Part shown: positions 17,201-24,781 of the stretch, in pieces
Numbering within the stretch: position 1 is the first letter of the stretch
Layout: every line of letters starts with the position of its first letter
IMG/VR virus record: IMGVR_UViG_3300040815_002100
Location: 1 to 24,781 of that record
Source: a virus
DNA length: 24,781 nucleotides
Direction: 5' to 3' (one strand)
Position numbers and translations under genes: made by a program
The notes under the pieces: generated by a model
The model's input: only the letters and a program-made list of their open reading frames with translations
Database searches by the model: none
What the model was told of the DNA's origin: nothing

Positions 17201-17619
17201 CTCAACAGCCAATACCCAAAATTACACTTAATTGGAAAAGTCCAGTAGAGATCGTAAATGGAGCAGAACAAATATACACTAATTTTGATAATTATGTGCT
17301 AAAGTATGATCCAGGAGCAAGAGACTTTGTAGTAACAACAATACCAAAGCAATCAAACTCTTATACTATTCAAGGACTAGACTATGGCACGTACTTATTT
17401 TCTATTCAAGCAGTAAGTGCTGTAGGACCCGTCTCTACGCCTAAATATACTTACGTTACTTTTGCTCCTAAAGAAGAAGCCGCAGGAGCAGTAAAGCAAA
17501 GTGAACTTATGCAGGGCGGAAAAATTAATCGACCATTATTACTAGATGGCAGCACCATGTCTTTGCCATCTTCTTACACCTTTACATCTCCTTCTGGTAG
17601 AGTAAAAGTTGTATCTTAG
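14254..17619 (+). CDS. Central tail tip / host specificity protein, gpJ-like
   Basis: Three copies of this protein form the tail tip cone that contacts the host receptor. The opening ([29 protein letters not shown]) and the central segment ([40 protein letters not shown]) are strong matches to gpJ. The VGG residues around residue 110-190 belong to an inserted beta domain ([16 protein letters not shown]). Residues about 985-1075 form a fibronectin type III domain ([20 protein letters not shown]). After that the protein stops at 1121 residues, with a short tail ([17 protein letters not shown]). The C-terminal receptor-binding part usual for gpJ, with repeated strands and DGxLxxxSITA segments, is missing here and appears at the end of the next gene. 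A ribosome site AGGAG precedes the start. Confidence 0.9.
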   Translation: MASSGLYKSSKASVYDLISEGPIVLKDGLSSIYLNRTPIANSGSSEQISQDLDVDYPINVDGTKIFLVAYRPSDIPEGQEFPILVKGGVAESTVTASAGDTSITTAGTFFTAGMVGNNHVGGAYAKVRIVGAGPGGEDYVGIVVSQSSSTAGVLSPAIETSVTNAKITYDLVTLGSIDTSTITTFSGIAKQAYIDLDDTVTNTNLRNDLSSGSYTTWTLSNIVFYTSTAFGLYNLPDKTNFESVSVSFRSGTEFQAPLYNTIGFSNAASGIAPNVELSQVDTVENESGGTINIHGEKTTPFWATNEAASDIVPDTGGTAITITSGSGTYGLNVGTPGAVDELAFTINFPNGLYGQKADQDASKTDSGVIFQVVFKHKLSGEVNYKREVVLGPNTEEINDATSFLARNDGHLILNKKLATGVITGGLAEAASVDFRVDVSEFQPFDDFQLVISKITPDSWKYAKWTYYQQTVLTSVQAFIHDKFSYPHSAYAGIEFSANEFQGKLPQRAYHCFGVQHDLPTNYITREEADDGVAKYTRNISTKVDTGSYVPWDGTFRKGFSTNPVWNLREILVNKRWGLGNWITSSEINDYSLYSLARYCDELVPDGEGGLEPRFTCGVYLTQSTEAYKVIKDFCTIMLALPYWVDGQLILEGDRPAEPVYTFTKSNIVGGLFGYEGTGNRTRVNQIAVTYNDRNNFFETSVELIDDIENIAATNRINTEEVVAFGATSRSQAIRYGKWKMLTSKLQKEVVSFKTSENASYLKPGSIINIQDADRERVRYSGRVVSASDASTITLDSSVTLSASYDYELLLIVPGSATYLAQESATISSVDYVFGDIIAGVTTQAAAEVLEDDSGNAVTVQFAPDVHVETRALSTPSTGSTVTTSSAFTSAPNADTVWAITIKDGQDTVEGSPKQYKVLGISEDSPGVYSISAAEHYNSKFDLIDEDYLADPVDYVPRDDDIPSITQFSGRVDYDDQSASANAAQQPIPKITLNWKSPVEIVNGAEQIYTNFDNYVLKYDPGARDFVVTTIPKQSNSYTIQGLDYGTYLFSIQAVSAVGPVSTPKYTYVTFAPKEEAAGAVKQSELMQGGKINRPLLLDGSTMSLPSSYTFTSPSGRVKVVS

Positions 17620-17627
17620 GAGAATCA

Positions 17628-20600
17628 ATGAGTTTTACTAGTTTATCGCTTACAAATCTAGCATCTGGAGAAACAGGCTTTATTGTTTTTGACTCCGTAG
17701 ATGGCTTGCGGCTATTTAAAGAAGCCACTACTTCTGGAATAACCTACTATCAGGATATTACTTCTAGTGTAGGTAGCTCTTTGACTTCTTTATCTTCTAC
17801 GGTAAAAATGTCTGGCACATTGGTAACAGACATAGATAGCACTCCTGGTTTTTCTTCCTTGGAAAATCAGGTAGGAAGGCTAATTTATATTGGAACAACA
17901 TGGGCAAGACTACAAGAATATATTAGTACATCTAAGATAAGAATAGATAGAGGTATTGATAGCCCTGTTTCTACAACTATTAGTGTAGCCAGTCCAGGTG
18001 TTATTACTACATCTACTCCGCATGGTTTGTCTGTAGATGACTCTATTGCATTTGATGAAAGCTATGTCTTACCTACAGGAATTAGCGCAGATACAAGATA
18101 CTATGTAGGCACAGTGCCTAGTACAACAACTTTTACTTTATCCGCCTCTACTAGTAATGGGTCTCCTGTAAATACTACAGCAGCAAATAGTGGTGTAGGT
18201 GTCTATAGAAAAGTTTATTCTTTACAAGTACCTGCATACTATCCAGATGCTATTAATGATAGTATCATAGGTAAAGTTGTAAATAGCTCAGGTACATATA
18301 CTTTTGAGCCCTACTACAGTTTGATTGAAGGAAATGAAATTCCTATCACTATTGTCGCTAGTTTGCCTGCATCTGGTGCTTATACTGGAGAGTCAGTACT
18401 TCTTACTTCAGACAATAAACTGTACACATGGAACGGGTCTGCTTGGGTAGAATCAACAGATGGTCTAAGTGTTACACAAGTTGATGTGTTTAGACGAGAT
18501 ACAACTGGACCAGCTACTCCAAGTGGTGGTTCTTATAATTTTACGACAACTACCTTAACACCCCCTGCAGGTTGGTCTGTTAGCGTCCCTGCAGGAAGTG
18601 ATCCTATTTATATTTCTTCTGCCGGAGCATCAATAACTGGAACAAGTGGTACTGACTCTTCTTTAACTTGGACTAGTCCTATCCTATTTGTTCAGGATGG
18701 TGCAACTGGGCCTACAGGACCTTCTGGTCCTTCTGGTATAACAGGTATTGCAGGTGACACAGGTCCACAAGGTGTCCAAGGCGATACTGGTCCAGATGGT
18801 GCTACAGGCCCCCAAGGTATTCAAGGTGTTGCCGGTGATACAGGCCCCCAAGGTATTCAGGGTGTTGCAGGCGATACAGGTCCACAAGGCCCTCAAGGTG
18901 TACAAGGTGTAACAGGCGGCACAGGTCCACAAGGTATACAAGGTGTTGCAGGTGATACGGGTCCACAAGGTATACAGGGTATTGCAGGTGACACAGGCCC
19001 ACAAGGCCCTCAAGGTGTACAAGGTGTAACAGGCGGTACAGGTCCTCAAGGTATTCAAGGTATTGCAGGTGATACAGGTCCACAAGGTATACAGGGTATT
19101 GCAGGTGACACAGGTCCACAAGGCCCACAAGGTGTACAAGGTGTAACAGGCGGCACAGGTCCACAAGGTATTCAAGGTGTTGCAGGTGATACGGGTCCTC
19201 AAGGTATACAAGGCGTTGCAGGTGATACAGGTCCCCAAGGTATTCAAGGTATTGCAGGTGATACAGGTCCACAAGGCCCACAAGGTATTCAAGGTGCAAC
19301 TGGTGGAACAGGTCCCCAAGGTATACAAGGTATTGCTGGCGATACAGGTCCTCAAGGTATACAAGGTATTGCAGGCGATACGGGTCCACAAGGCCCACAA
19401 GGTGTACAAGGTGTAACAGGCGGCACAGGTCCACAGGGTGTACAAGGCCCTCAAGGTCCGCAAGGTGATACGGGGCTAGTAGGTGCTACGGGTCCTCAGG
19501 GTATACAAGGTATTCAAGGGGATACAGGTGCTACTGGTCCACAGGGTATTCAGGGCGTCCAAGGTTCTACAGGCCCCCAAGGTATTCAAGGTGTTGCCGG
19601 TGATACAGGCCCCCAAGGTATACAAGGTATTGCAGGCGATACAGGTCCTCAAGGTATACAAGGTATTGCTGGCGATACAGGTCCACAAGGCCCACAAGGT
19701 GTACAAGGTGTAACAGGCGGCACAGGTCCACAGGGTGTACAAGGCCCTCAAGGTCCGCAAGGTGATACGGGGCTAGTAGGTGCTACGGGTCCTCAGGGTA
19801 TACAAGGTATTCAAGGGGATACAGGTGCTACTGGTCCACAGGGTATACAAGGCGTTGCAGGTGATACAGGTCCACAAGGCCCACAGGGTATACAGGGTGT
19901 AACAGGTGGAACAGGTCCACAGGGTATACAGGGTATACAGGGTGTTGCAGGTGCTACAGGTCCCCAAGGACCCCAGGGAATTGCTGGTGAAACAGGTGTA
20001 ACGGGTCCTATTGGGGCTACTGGGGATAGCCCTACGGGTCCTCAGGGTCCTACCGGCCCAGCTGGAACTACTGGTGTAACGGGTCCTATTGGGGCTACTG
20101 GGGATAGCCCTACGGGTCCTCAGGGTCCTACAGGTCCTGCGGGGCTTACGGGTCCTCAAGGTATACAAGGTATACAAGGTATTCAAGGCGACACAGGTCC
20201 ACAAGGCCCACAAGGTGTACAAGGTGTAACAGGTGGAACAGGTCCACAAGGTATTCAAGGTATTGCAGGTGATACAGGTCCTCAAGGTCCGCAAGGTGTT
20301 CAAGGTGCTACAGGTCCACAAGGCCCACAAGGTATTCAAGGTATTCAAGGGGATAGAGGTGCTACTGGTCCACAGGGTATTCAGGGCGTCCAAGGTTCTA
20401 CAGGCCCCCAAGGTATTCAAGGTGTTGCCGGTGATACAGGCCCCCAAGGTATTCAAGGTATTGCAGGCGATACAGGTCCTCAAGGTATACAAGGTATTGC
20501 AGGCGATACAGGTCCACAAGGCCCACAAGGTGTACAAGGTGTAACAGGCGGCACAGGTCCACAGGGTGTACAAGGCCCTCAAGGTCCACAAGGTGATACG

Positions 20601-21938
20601 GGGCTAGTAGGTGCTACGGGTCCCCAAGGTATACAAGGTATTCAAGGGGATACAGGTGCTACTGGTCCACAGGGTATTCAGGGCGTCCAAGGTTCTACAG
20701 GTCCACAAGGTATTCAAGGTGTTGCCGGTGATACAGGCCCTCAAGGTATTCAAGGTATTGCAGGTGATACAGGTCCCCAAGGTATTCAAGGTATTGCAGG
20801 TGATACAGGTCCTCAAGGCCCGCAAGGTATTCAAGGTGTAACAGGCGGCACAGGTCCACAAGGTATACAAGGTATTGCAGGTGATACGGGTCCTCAAGGT
20901 ATACAAGGCGTTGCAGGTGATACAGGTCCGCAAGGTATTCAAGGTATTGCAGGTGATACAGGTCCGCAAGGTATTCAAGGTATTGCAGGCGACACAGGTC
21001 CACAAGGCCCACAAGGTGTACAAGGTATTGCAGGTGATACGGGTCCTCAAGGTATACAAGGTGTTGCAGGTGATACAGGTCCCCAAGGTATACAAGGTAT
21101 ACAAGGTGTTGCAGGTGATACAGGTCCCCAAGGTATACAAGGTATTCAAGGTGTAACAGGTGGAACAGGCCCACAGGGTATACAAGGTGTTGCAGGTGAT
21201 ACAGGTCCCCAAGGTATACAAGGTATTCAAGGGGATACAGGTCCACAAGGGATACAAGGTATTCAAGGTATTGCAGGTGATACAGGTCCCCAAGGTATAC
21301 AAGGTATACAAGGTATTCAAGGGGATACAGGTCCACAAGGGATACAAGGTATTCAAGGTATTGCAGGTGATACAGGTCCCCAAGGTATTCAAGGTATTGC
21401 AGGCGATACAGGTCCACAAGGCCCGCAAGGTGTGCAGGGTTCAACAGGTCCTACAGGTCCACAGGGTGAAAGTGGTGTACAAGGTGTTGTAGGGGCTACA
21501 GGTGCAAAAGGTACCGCAGGTAATGCTATTGCATTTGACACAGACGCAACTATTGATGATGATGCGGGTAAAACAACCTTTATTCATAATTTACGAGGAG
21601 AAAGCGTTGTAGTAGAAAATGATACGTATTGGCATATTCAAACAGGTAGAATCTGGCAATATAATATTCCCGGTACGGGACCAACAGGGCCTACTAGTGC
21701 AACAGGCTGGGTTGAAAAATCCGAGATTATTGATGGAGACCTTATCGTAGCAAGTAGTATTACAGCAGATAGAATGAGCGTAACACAGCTATCAGCAATT
21801 ACAGCAAATATGGGAACTATAACTGCCGGTACCATACAAAGCACTGGCTCAGGAGAAAGAATTGTTATAACTGAAGATGTAATCACAGTTTATGATAGTA
21901 GTAATAATGTTAGGGTAAAAATAGGAGACTTATCATAA
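17628..21938 (+). CDS. Collagen-like tail fibre with gpJ-type C-terminal segment
   Basis: A 1436-residue fibre, likely attached near the tail tip and involved in host adsorption. Residues 1-357 are beta-rich: a [13 protein letters not shown] and [15 protein letters not shown] unit around residue 130-150, a [14 protein letters not shown] strand near residue 265, and a segment ([20 protein letters not shown]) that usually occurs at the end of gpJ. Residues 358-1300 are collagen-like Gly-X-Y repeats, chiefly [15 protein letters not shown] and GDT. Residues 1301-1436 form a C-terminal cap with [17 protein letters not shown] and [13 protein letters not shown], again like a gpJ end. Such collagen stretches in phage proteins form triple helices. 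The ribosome site AGGAG overlaps the stop of gpJ. The composition is consistent with trimerisation but no catalytic domain or autoprocessing site is apparent. Confidence 0.85.
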   Translation: MSFTSLSLTNLASGETGFIVFDSVDGLRLFKEATTSGITYYQDITSSVGSSLTSLSSTVKMSGTLVTDIDSTPGFSSLENQVGRLIYIGTTWARLQEYISTSKIRIDRGIDSPVSTTISVASPGVITTSTPHGLSVDDSIAFDESYVLPTGISADTRYYVGTVPSTTTFTLSASTSNGSPVNTTAANSGVGVYRKVYSLQVPAYYPDAINDSIIGKVVNSSGTYTFEPYYSLIEGNEIPITIVASLPASGAYTGESVLLTSDNKLYTWNGSAWVESTDGLSVTQVDVFRRDTTGPATPSGGSYNFTTTTLTPPAGWSVSVPAGSDPIYISSAGASITGTSGTDSSLTWTSPILFVQDGATGPTGPSGPSGITGIAGDTGPQGVQGDTGPDGATGPQGIQGVAGDTGPQGIQGVAGDTGPQGPQGVQGVTGGTGPQGIQGVAGDTGPQGIQGIAGDTGPQGPQGVQGVTGGTGPQGIQGIAGDTGPQGIQGIAGDTGPQGPQGVQGVTGGTGPQGIQGVAGDTGPQGIQGVAGDTGPQGIQGIAGDTGPQGPQGIQGATGGTGPQGIQGIAGDTGPQGIQGIAGDTGPQGPQGVQGVTGGTGPQGVQGPQGPQGDTGLVGATGPQGIQGIQGDTGATGPQGIQGVQGSTGPQGIQGVAGDTGPQGIQGIAGDTGPQGIQGIAGDTGPQGPQGVQGVTGGTGPQGVQGPQGPQGDTGLVGATGPQGIQGIQGDTGATGPQGIQGVAGDTGPQGPQGIQGVTGGTGPQGIQGIQGVAGATGPQGPQGIAGETGVTGPIGATGDSPTGPQGPTGPAGTTGVTGPIGATGDSPTGPQGPTGPAGLTGPQGIQGIQGIQGDTGPQGPQGVQGVTGGTGPQGIQGIAGDTGPQGPQGVQGATGPQGPQGIQGIQGDRGATGPQGIQGVQGSTGPQGIQGVAGDTGPQGIQGIAGDTGPQGIQGIAGDTGPQGPQGVQGVTGGTGPQGVQGPQGPQGDTGLVGATGPQGIQGIQGDTGATGPQGIQGVQGSTGPQGIQGVAGDTGPQGIQGIAGDTGPQGIQGIAGDTGPQGPQGIQGVTGGTGPQGIQGIAGDTGPQGIQGVAGDTGPQGIQGIAGDTGPQGIQGIAGDTGPQGPQGVQGIAGDTGPQGIQGVAGDTGPQGIQGIQGVAGDTGPQGIQGIQGVTGGTGPQGIQGVAGDTGPQGIQGIQGDTGPQGIQGIQGIAGDTGPQGIQGIQGIQGDTGPQGIQGIQGIAGDTGPQGIQGIAGDTGPQGPQGVQGSTGPTGPQGESGVQGVVGATGAKGTAGNAIAFDTDATIDDDAGKTTFIHNLRGESVVVENDTYWHIQTGRIWQYNIPGTGPTGPTSATGWVEKSEIIDGDLIVASSITADRMSVTQLSAITANMGTITAGTIQSTGSGERIVITEDVITVYDSSNNVRVKIGDLS
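19383..19846 (+). repeat. Direct repeat within the fibre, offset 297 bp
   Basis: A stretch of 167 bases at 19383-19549 recurs without mismatch at 19680-19846. The offset of 297 bases equals 33 Gly-X-Y triplets, so the reading frame and collagen register are kept. A third, diverged copy of the same region starts near 20511 (offset 831 bases from the second), with single-base differences. Such identity in a family of otherwise drifting repeats points to recent duplication or gene conversion. Confidence 0.85.
19995..20131 (+). repeat. 59-bp direct repeat carrying the collagen interruption
   Basis: Bases 19995-20053 and 20073-20131 are identical over 59 bases, at an offset of 78 bases (26 residues). 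Each copy encodes [20 protein letters not shown] and contains the only break type in the collagen register (four residues between glycines instead of two). The pair would form two closely spaced flexible points in the triple helix. Confidence 0.85.
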
Positions 21939-22228
21939 TGGCTTATGGGATGCAAGTATTTGATTCTAGTGGAAATAAGGTACTCGATACTACAACCTTT
22001 ACGGGAAAAATTTTAGGCATTAGAGATATAACAGGTCCAAATACTAATGGCTCTGTTACTGATAGTGACTTTACTATTGGAACTCCTTTTTATTTTGCTG
22101 TCCCTCAAGGCTCTAGTTTGGGAGATGATGTACCAGAGTTTACTTTTACTAGTGGTACTAATACTTTGTCTTGGGATTGGGGCAGTTTTAGCGGTACTAC
22201 ACTAACATTAATATATGGAGTTTTTTAA
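21938..22228 (+). CDS. Small beta-rich fibre-associated protein
   Basis: A 96-residue protein of unknown function. It starts [20 protein letters not shown], a phrase also seen at the start of the next gene (MAYGIEIKNTSGVVQIDE) and at about residue 109 of that protein (YGIEVKDSSGNV). Small proteins of this kind are found after fibre genes in many marine phages. No signal peptide or membrane segment is present; the sequence is rich in Thr, Ser, Gly and aromatic residues and looks all-beta. It contains one Thr-Gly-Pro motif (DITGPN). The start overlaps the previous stop (TAATG) behind a ribosome site AGGAG. I infer a capping or decorating role on the fibre. Confidence 0.6.
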   Translation: MAYGMQVFDSSGNKVLDTTTFTGKILGIRDITGPNTNGSVTDSDFTIGTPFYFAVPQGSSLGDDVPEFTFTSGTNTLSWDWGSFSGTTLTLIYGVF

Positions 22229-23979
22229 TGGCGTATGGAATAGAAATTAAAAATACTTCCGGTGTCGTACAAATAGATGAAACACACTTAAATTTTGGTC
22301 TTGTAGCTTCTGGCTCAGCAACCTGTGATACTGCTGTAGGAGGTGCTTCTCGTTTATATCAAACATCCGTAACTGTTGCAAATCTTACATATCCTGTTCC
22401 CGCACTTCATACTTATGGTAATGGTATAGCTTATGTATCTAAACTTGTTTCTGGAAGTAATACTACTTTTTATTTTGTTGGTGGTCAAAATAATACATTT
22501 GATTATTATATTTTTGATGCTTATCCTGCAACAACATCTACATACGGTATAGAAGTAAAAGATAGTAGTGGAAATGTTACATTTAGTTCAGACTACCCTC
22601 CTATGGATGTAAGAGCTTTTGCTACAGGCCCAATTATTAGCGGGCTACCATCGGGACCCGTTTATGCAGCTGCAATTGTAGCCCCTGTTTATAGGGAAAC
22701 AACACTTTCAGAACTTACTTATCCTGATGGGTCTTTTCCTTTTACAAGCTATGTTAAAGCAGTGAATACAAATGCAACAGGAGCAGTTTCTGTTGATATA
22801 GTACATGAAACTTATGCTACTACAACAACAGGACCAACATACACAGAACGAGCAACAGAAAAGTTTGCTGTTATAGCTATTGGAGGAGGCACAACAAGCA
22901 CTGGCCCAACATACTCTATTGAAACAAGTACACTTAGTGCAGATGAAGGAGATACTGTAACTTTTGATATAGCTACTACCAATGTAGCAGATAGTACGGT
23001 ATTATACTGGACAACTACAGGACCCGTAGTAGCTGCAGATTTTAGTGATGCAACAGGCTCTGGAAGCGTAACAATTACTAGCAATGCTGCAACACTAAAT
23101 AGAATACTAGCAGAAGATACAATTACAGAAGGTGTTGAAAGTTTTCAAATTAACTTACATACAGGCTCAACAACAGGGCCTGTAGTATCTACCAGTAATA
23201 CTGTACAAATAAATGATACTTCTTTAAGTCCTTATAGTATAACTGAAGCTACTGGCTCTGTAGATGAGGGAAGCAGTGTAGTATTTAATGTTACTACTCC
23301 TAATTTACAAAACGGAACCTCGGTATACTTTAGTACCACAGGACCCGTAGCAGCAGCAGATTTTACAGATACTTCTCTTACGGGAAGTAATACGGTAACT
23401 AGTAATGCAACAACGTTTACTAGAAGTATCACTAGCGATCTTACAACTGAAGGATCTGAAACTTTTCAGCTATATTTACGCACCGGCTCAGCTACAGGTC
23501 CTATTCAAGCAACCAGTGGGGTTGTTACTATTAACGATACTTCGGTAGCTTCAGACGTTACAGTTACTATAACAATCGGTGAGACAAGTTCTGGCACTGA
23601 AACTTGGAATGGTTATACTGACGCAGACGGCGATACGTGGTCCAATAATACTGCTATTGGTTCTTGTAGTGATACCTTAGATGGTGATACTATTCATGGT
23701 ATTAGTACTCGCTTTAATGATGATAAGATTCTTGACACGTGGAATGTTTATGTTTCGATCGAGGGTGATCATACAAGTGGCTGGGGCTACAGTACTATAA
23801 CATTTGAAGATGTTAGCCCAGCAAGAACGCTAACATTTGGTACGGGAACGTACAATAGTTCACTCGATATGACTACATGGATTTGGTTTAGTAATAGTGG
23901 CGCAAGCGATCTATCGGCGATTTATAATTATTTGGACGCTAACGTAAGTTCAACAACAGATGTTACTTTTGAGGTTTAA
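22228..23979 (+). CDS. Adhesin-like virion protein with two Calx-beta domains
   Basis: A 583-residue protein, probably a receptor-binding or decoration component at the tail tip. Residues 1-108 and 109-228 are two related modules, each starting with YGIEIKNTSG or YGIEVKDSSG, homologous to the 96-residue protein upstream. Residues 230-333 and 336-440 are two tandem Calx-beta-like domains, each with (S)xDEG(D/S)xVxFxxxT near the start, (L/V)YWTTTG followed by AADF in the middle, TEGxExFQxxL later, and a closing INDTS. Such domains bind calcium in adhesins and recur in marine virion proteins. Residues 441-583 form a C-terminal domain (TWNGYTDADGDTW, EGDHTSGWGYSTITF) that I do not recognise. It carries seven Thr-Gly-Pro motifs. 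The gene overlaps the previous stop by one base. Confidence 0.75.
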   Translation: MAYGIEIKNTSGVVQIDETHLNFGLVASGSATCDTAVGGASRLYQTSVTVANLTYPVPALHTYGNGIAYVSKLVSGSNTTFYFVGGQNNTFDYYIFDAYPATTSTYGIEVKDSSGNVTFSSDYPPMDVRAFATGPIISGLPSGPVYAAAIVAPVYRETTLSELTYPDGSFPFTSYVKAVNTNATGAVSVDIVHETYATTTTGPTYTERATEKFAVIAIGGGTTSTGPTYSIETSTLSADEGDTVTFDIATTNVADSTVLYWTTTGPVVAADFSDATGSGSVTITSNAATLNRILAEDTITEGVESFQINLHTGSTTGPVVSTSNTVQINDTSLSPYSITEATGSVDEGSSVVFNVTTPNLQNGTSVYFSTTGPVAAADFTDTSLTGSNTVTSNATTFTRSITSDLTTEGSETFQLYLRTGSATGPIQATSGVVTINDTSVASDVTVTITIGETSSGTETWNGYTDADGDTWSNNTAIGSCSDTLDGDTIHGISTRFNDDKILDTWNVYVSIEGDHTSGWGYSTITFEDVSPARTLTFGTGTYNSSLDMTTWIWFSNSGASDLSAIYNYLDANVSSTTDVTFEV

Positions 23980-23981
23980 TT

Positions 23982-24482
23982 ATGATTATATGCAAAGATG
24001 CAACTTTAGAACAAAATGTAGAATGGGAAAATTTATTCGATCAAGCTTCAGAGTCTTTTGAAGCAGCCATGCCAGGTAAAAGTAAAGCAGAAGTTAAACA
24101 ACACTTTTTGCCCCGGTATCAATCACGCCTAAGCAAAAATAACTATTTCAATCTTATTTACTATGAAAATAGTAAGCAAATAGGTATGACCATTGCTCGT
24201 GTCCAGGATACTACTTGGCATATTATGGCTAGTATTGTAGGAAATGATAGCTCTAATTCAAAGGCATGGTTATTTAGTGATGAAGCTATACGTGCAACAA
24301 ATACAGCACTATTAGCAAAGGGCATAACCTCCGTTGAGGTTTACTTTCCTCCAAATAATAATGTGTATGATACATGGGGTCAAAACAATAGTCAATATCA
24401 TACAAATATAACAATAGAACAAATAAATAATCCTGAGCATTCCCTTAATGGTTATTATAAAATGAATTATGATTTACTTTAA
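23982..24482 (+). CDS. Hypothetical protein, possible GNAT-like fold
   Basis: A 166-residue soluble protein, the last gene of the structural operon, two bases after the adhesin gene. The middle part reads as strand-strand-strand (FNLIYYEN, KQIGMTIARVQ, TWHIMASIVG), then a helix (AWLFSDEAIRATNTALLAKG), a strand (ITSVEVYFPP) and a last strand (NGYYKMNYDLL). That order resembles a GNAT acetyltransferase, but the acetyl-CoA loop (Q/RxxGxG/A) is not present between strand and helix, so any such fold may be degenerate. Similar small proteins sit downstream of fibres in marine phages and may modify or help fold them. The ribosome site is modest (GAGG). Its stop is followed at once by a bidirectional terminator. 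Confidence 0.45.
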   Translation: MIICKDATLEQNVEWENLFDQASESFEAAMPGKSKAEVKQHFLPRYQSRLSKNNYFNLIYYENSKQIGMTIARVQDTTWHIMASIVGNDSSNSKAWLFSDEAIRATNTALLAKGITSVEVYFPPNNNVYDTWGQNNSQYHTNITIEQINNPEHSLNGYYKMNYDLL

Positions 24483-24483
24483 G

Positions 24484-24520
24484 AAAAAACCCCGGAACCG
24501 AAGTTCCGGGGTTCTTTTTT
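24484..24520. terminator. Bidirectional intrinsic terminator
   Basis: A perfect nine-base-pair stem CCCCGGAAC / GTTCCGGGG (24490-24498 with 24503-24511) with a CGAA loop is flanked by six A on the left and TTCTTTTTT on the right. It can therefore end transcripts from both sides. It closes the rightward structural operon and the leftward nrdB gene. The nrdB stop codon (24519-24521) overlaps the right T run by two bases. Confidence 0.9.
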
Positions 24521-24781
24521 AGAATATGTCGTCCCAGTTTCCTGTTGTAGCCGCTTTAGCATATTCTGTAGGTCTATTCTCAAAGAAGTTGGTATGTTCA
24601 ACTGCGTTAATCATAGCATCAATCCATGGTAGCGGATTTTTCTCTGCCTTGAAAATGTTTTTAAGTCCTAACTGATTTAGCCTGCGACCTGCAATATATC
24701 TAATATATTCTTTAACTTCTTCTGGTCGGAGATTTTCTAGTTCACCGCCTTCAAAACAAAGGTCAATGAAAGCATCTTCTA
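24519..24781 (-). CDS. nrdB: Ribonucleotide reductase beta subunit, C-terminal part
   Basis: Only the last 86 codons lie in the window; the gene continues beyond the right edge. The reverse-strand translation contains LRPEEVKEYIRYIAGRRL, then NPLPWIDAMINAVEHTNFFE and NRPTEYAKAATTGNWDDIF, followed by TAA. These are hallmark phrases of the class I ribonucleotide reductase small subunit: the region after the radical-bearing helical core and the C-terminal tail that docks on the alpha subunit. The radical tyrosine and iron ligands are outside the window, so subclass cannot be judged. The enzyme supplies deoxynucleotides for phage DNA replication. The opposite orientation suggests an early or middle operon converging on the late genes. 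Confidence 0.9.
   Translation of the reverse strand, partial: EDAFIDLCFEGGELENLRPEEVKEYIRYIAGRRLNQLGLKNIFKAEKNPLPWIDAMINAVEHTNFFENRPTEYAKAATTGNWDDIF

Larger units (their letters stand above)
18699..21527 (+). repeat. Collagen-like Gly-X-Y repeat array
   Basis: About 2.83 kb encode 943 residues, nearly all in strict Gly-X-Y register (about 313 triplets). The common units are [12 protein letters not shown] or GVA, GDT, GVT and GGT. Pro sits at X with Gln at Y in most Pro triplets, as in many bacterial and phage collagens that lack hydroxyproline. Register is broken only twice, both times by the same peptide GDSPTG (near 20029 and 20107), each adding two residues. The DNA repeat is based on nine-base codon triplets, with AAGGTATACAAGG and ACAGGTCCACAAGG variants. 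Confidence 0.95.

Noticed and set aside
18684-21444. Long open frames on the minus strand and in another plus frame across the collagen region, with YTLWTC- or [10 protein letters not shown]-like repeats.
   Set aside because: They are mirror readings of the nine-base Gly-X-Y repeat, have no ribosome sites and vary with the repeat.
18699-21527. Possible CRISPR or tandem non-coding repeat array.
   Set aside because: The repeats stay in one reading frame, change mainly at synonymous sites and encode Gly-X-Y; there are no unique spacers between constant repeats.
22915-23550. Diversity-generating retroelement target at the end of the adhesin-like gene.
   Set aside because: No template/variable repeat pair or reverse transcriptase is visible, and the two similar blocks are ordinary tandem Calx-beta domains.

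Overview
The window is a late structural module of a tailed double-stranded DNA phage (Caudoviricetes) with a long non-contractile tail of the lambda type. Seventeen genes run left to right and are nearly all contiguous or overlapping by 1 to 47 bases. Only the last 260 bases hold a gene on the opposite strand. The DNA is AT-rich. The major capsid gene strongly prefers CTT and CTA for leucine and CGT/CGC for arginine, with no AGA or AGG. That fits a Vibrionaceae-like marine gammaproteobacterial host, but this is an inference from codon use, not proof. No integrase, repressor, tRNA, CRISPR array or insertion sequence is visible. A phage-encoded ribonucleotide reductase suggests a virulent lifestyle.

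Head and neck (1-4138): an HK97-fold major capsid protein, a very stable UUCG hairpin without a U tract, a gp6-like head-tail connector, an unusually long 596-residue virion protein whose C-terminus looks like a neck or tail-completion domain, and a tail terminator.

Tail tube and tape measure (4165-10985): a major tail protein carrying an extra beta-rich insertion, then a 95-base gap with a promoter-like element whose predicted start lies inside an intrinsic terminator. Two overlapping tail assembly chaperone frames follow; they can be joined only by a +1 or -2 ribosomal frameshift, not the usual -1. After them comes a 1481-residue tape measure protein.

Tail tip (10985-17619): two tandem gpM-like proteins, a gpL-like protein with a long insertion between its four cluster cysteines, a gpK-like JAMM plus NlpC/P60 protein, a gpI-like protein and a gpJ-like central tip protein. 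The order matches lambda M-L-K-I-J.

Fibres (17628-24482): a 1436-residue fibre with about 313 Gly-X-Y triplets and a C-terminal segment of the sort usually found at the end of gpJ. It is followed by a small beta protein, a 583-residue adhesin-like protein with two Calx-beta-like domains, and a small protein of uncertain, possibly GNAT-like, fold. A bidirectional terminator then separates this operon from the converging nrdB gene, of which only the C-terminal 86 codons are present.

Most remarkable points: the promoter/terminator nest at 5675-5738, the non-canonical frameshift, the very long collagen-like fibre with recent internal duplications, the insertion in gpL, and a recurrent Thr-Gly-Pro motif confined to the three consecutive fibre genes.
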